Shown here: positions 5,759 through 6,060 of the stretch, piece by piece
Numbering within the stretch: the stretch's first letter is position 1
Layout of the letters: the number at the start of each line of letters is the position of its first letter
NCBI GenBank assembly: GCA_013213875.1
Contig: JABSSV010000111.1
Span: forward strand, 1-6,060
Source of the DNA: Lysobacterales bacterium
GTDB taxonomy: Bacteria; Pseudomonadota; Gammaproteobacteria; Xanthomonadales; SZUA-36
Reading direction: 5' to 3'
DNA length: 6,060 nt
Made by a program: the position numbers and the translations under genes
The notes under the pieces: generated by a model
Database searches by the model: none
What the model saw: only the letters and a program-made list of their open reading frames with translations
What the model was told of the DNA's origin: nothing

Positions 5759-6060
5759 TCCTGTTTTTCCTTCAGCAGGCGCCGCACAGCGGGCAATTGC
5801 CGTCGGCTAACCGCCGGCCGGAGTTCGCACCCCTCAAGCATCAGCTGCATGCCGCTCTCACCGCGCTCCAGACCACGCACGCGCTCCCGCGCCACCAGCA
5901 CGGAACGATGTACCCGCAGCAAACGATCCGGATGGGCTTTTTCCAGCTCCGCCAGCGAATGGTTGATCATGATGCTGCGCTCACCCAGATAGGCAGTTGT
6001 GTATTTGTCCTCGGCCACCAGGCAGGCCACGTCAGCCAGGTCGATCAGCTCCGTGGAACC
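5755..6060 (-). CDS. algR: AlgR-like LytTR-family response regulator, C-terminal DNA-binding domain (5' end cut by window edge)
   Basis: 101 residues of the C-terminal end are visible, open to the right edge of the window. They form an almost complete LytTR DNA-binding domain: ELIDLADVACLVAEDKYTT (4-22), then SIMINHSLAELEKAHPDRLLRVHRS, in which the VHRS segment matches the conserved IHRN/VHRS core, followed by VLVARERVRGLER and the closing VSRRQLPAVRRLL. The RVHR-N/S and ALVARERI-like segments and the position directly upstream of hemC fit AlgR of Pseudomonas, where algR also precedes hemC. The phosphoacceptor receiver domain and any sensor-kinase partner (AlgZ/FimS) would lie outside the window, so whether it responds to phosphorylation cannot be judged. 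A GTG inside the fragment (6030) could be taken as a start but lies within the domain, so the real start is beyond the edge. It overlaps hemC by 4 bp. Confidence 0.9.
   Translation of the reverse strand, partial: GSTELIDLADVACLVAEDKYTTAYLGERSIMINHSLAELEKAHPDRLLRVHRSVLVARERVRGLERGESGMQLMLEGCELRPAVSRRQLPAVRRLLKEKQE
5768..5772 (-). promoter_or_regulatory. Ribosome binding site of hemC, inside the end of the algR-like gene
   Basis: On the minus strand, AAGGA lies 9 bases before the hemC ATG, a near-ideal distance. A second AGGA directly next to the ATG is too close to act. Together with the 4-bp overlap, this supports the start and points to efficient independent as well as coupled translation. 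Confidence 0.6.

Overview
The window is a compact, GC-rich chromosomal segment from a gammaproteobacterium. The strongest clue is the gene order algR-hemC-hemD-hemX-hemY. An AlgR-type LytTR regulator directly upstream of hemC is known from Pseudomonas and relatives, and hemX/hemY downstream of hemD is a gammaproteobacterial arrangement. The protein sequences do not let me name a genus. No mobile elements, CRISPR arrays, tRNAs or rRNAs were seen.

Layout. Positions 1-364 (minus strand) hold the start of a hotdog-fold acyl-CoA thioesterase of the YdiI/PaaI type, cut by the left edge. A 146-bp divergent intergenic gap (365-510) follows. Positions 511-1560 (plus strand) encode a complete ferredoxin-plus-flavin reductase, of the class often annotated as CDP-6-deoxy-3,4-glucoseen reductase. 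It converges, with a 6-bp gap, on the end of a long minus-strand gene cluster covering 1567-6060. Read in its own direction from the right edge, that cluster is: the C-terminal LytTR domain of an AlgR-like response regulator (cut by the right edge), hemC, hemD, a 77-bp gap with a small hairpin, hemX and hemY.

How the genes work together. HemC polymerises four porphobilinogens to hydroxymethylbilane and HemD closes it to uroporphyrinogen III, the branch point to heme, siroheme and cobalamin. HemX and HemY are inner-membrane proteins of the same gene cluster; HemX lacks enzymatic motifs and HemY is a TPR protein. algR/hemC and hemX/hemY each overlap by 4 bp (ATGA), and hemC/hemD are 3 bp apart, which suggests translational coupling. 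hemX starts after the only real gap, at a TTG codon with its own Shine-Dalgarno sequence.

The window is mostly ordinary core-genome content. The least understood gene is the orphan iron-sulfur flavin reductase, whose partner and substrate cannot be told from this sequence. I saw no convincing new biological system.
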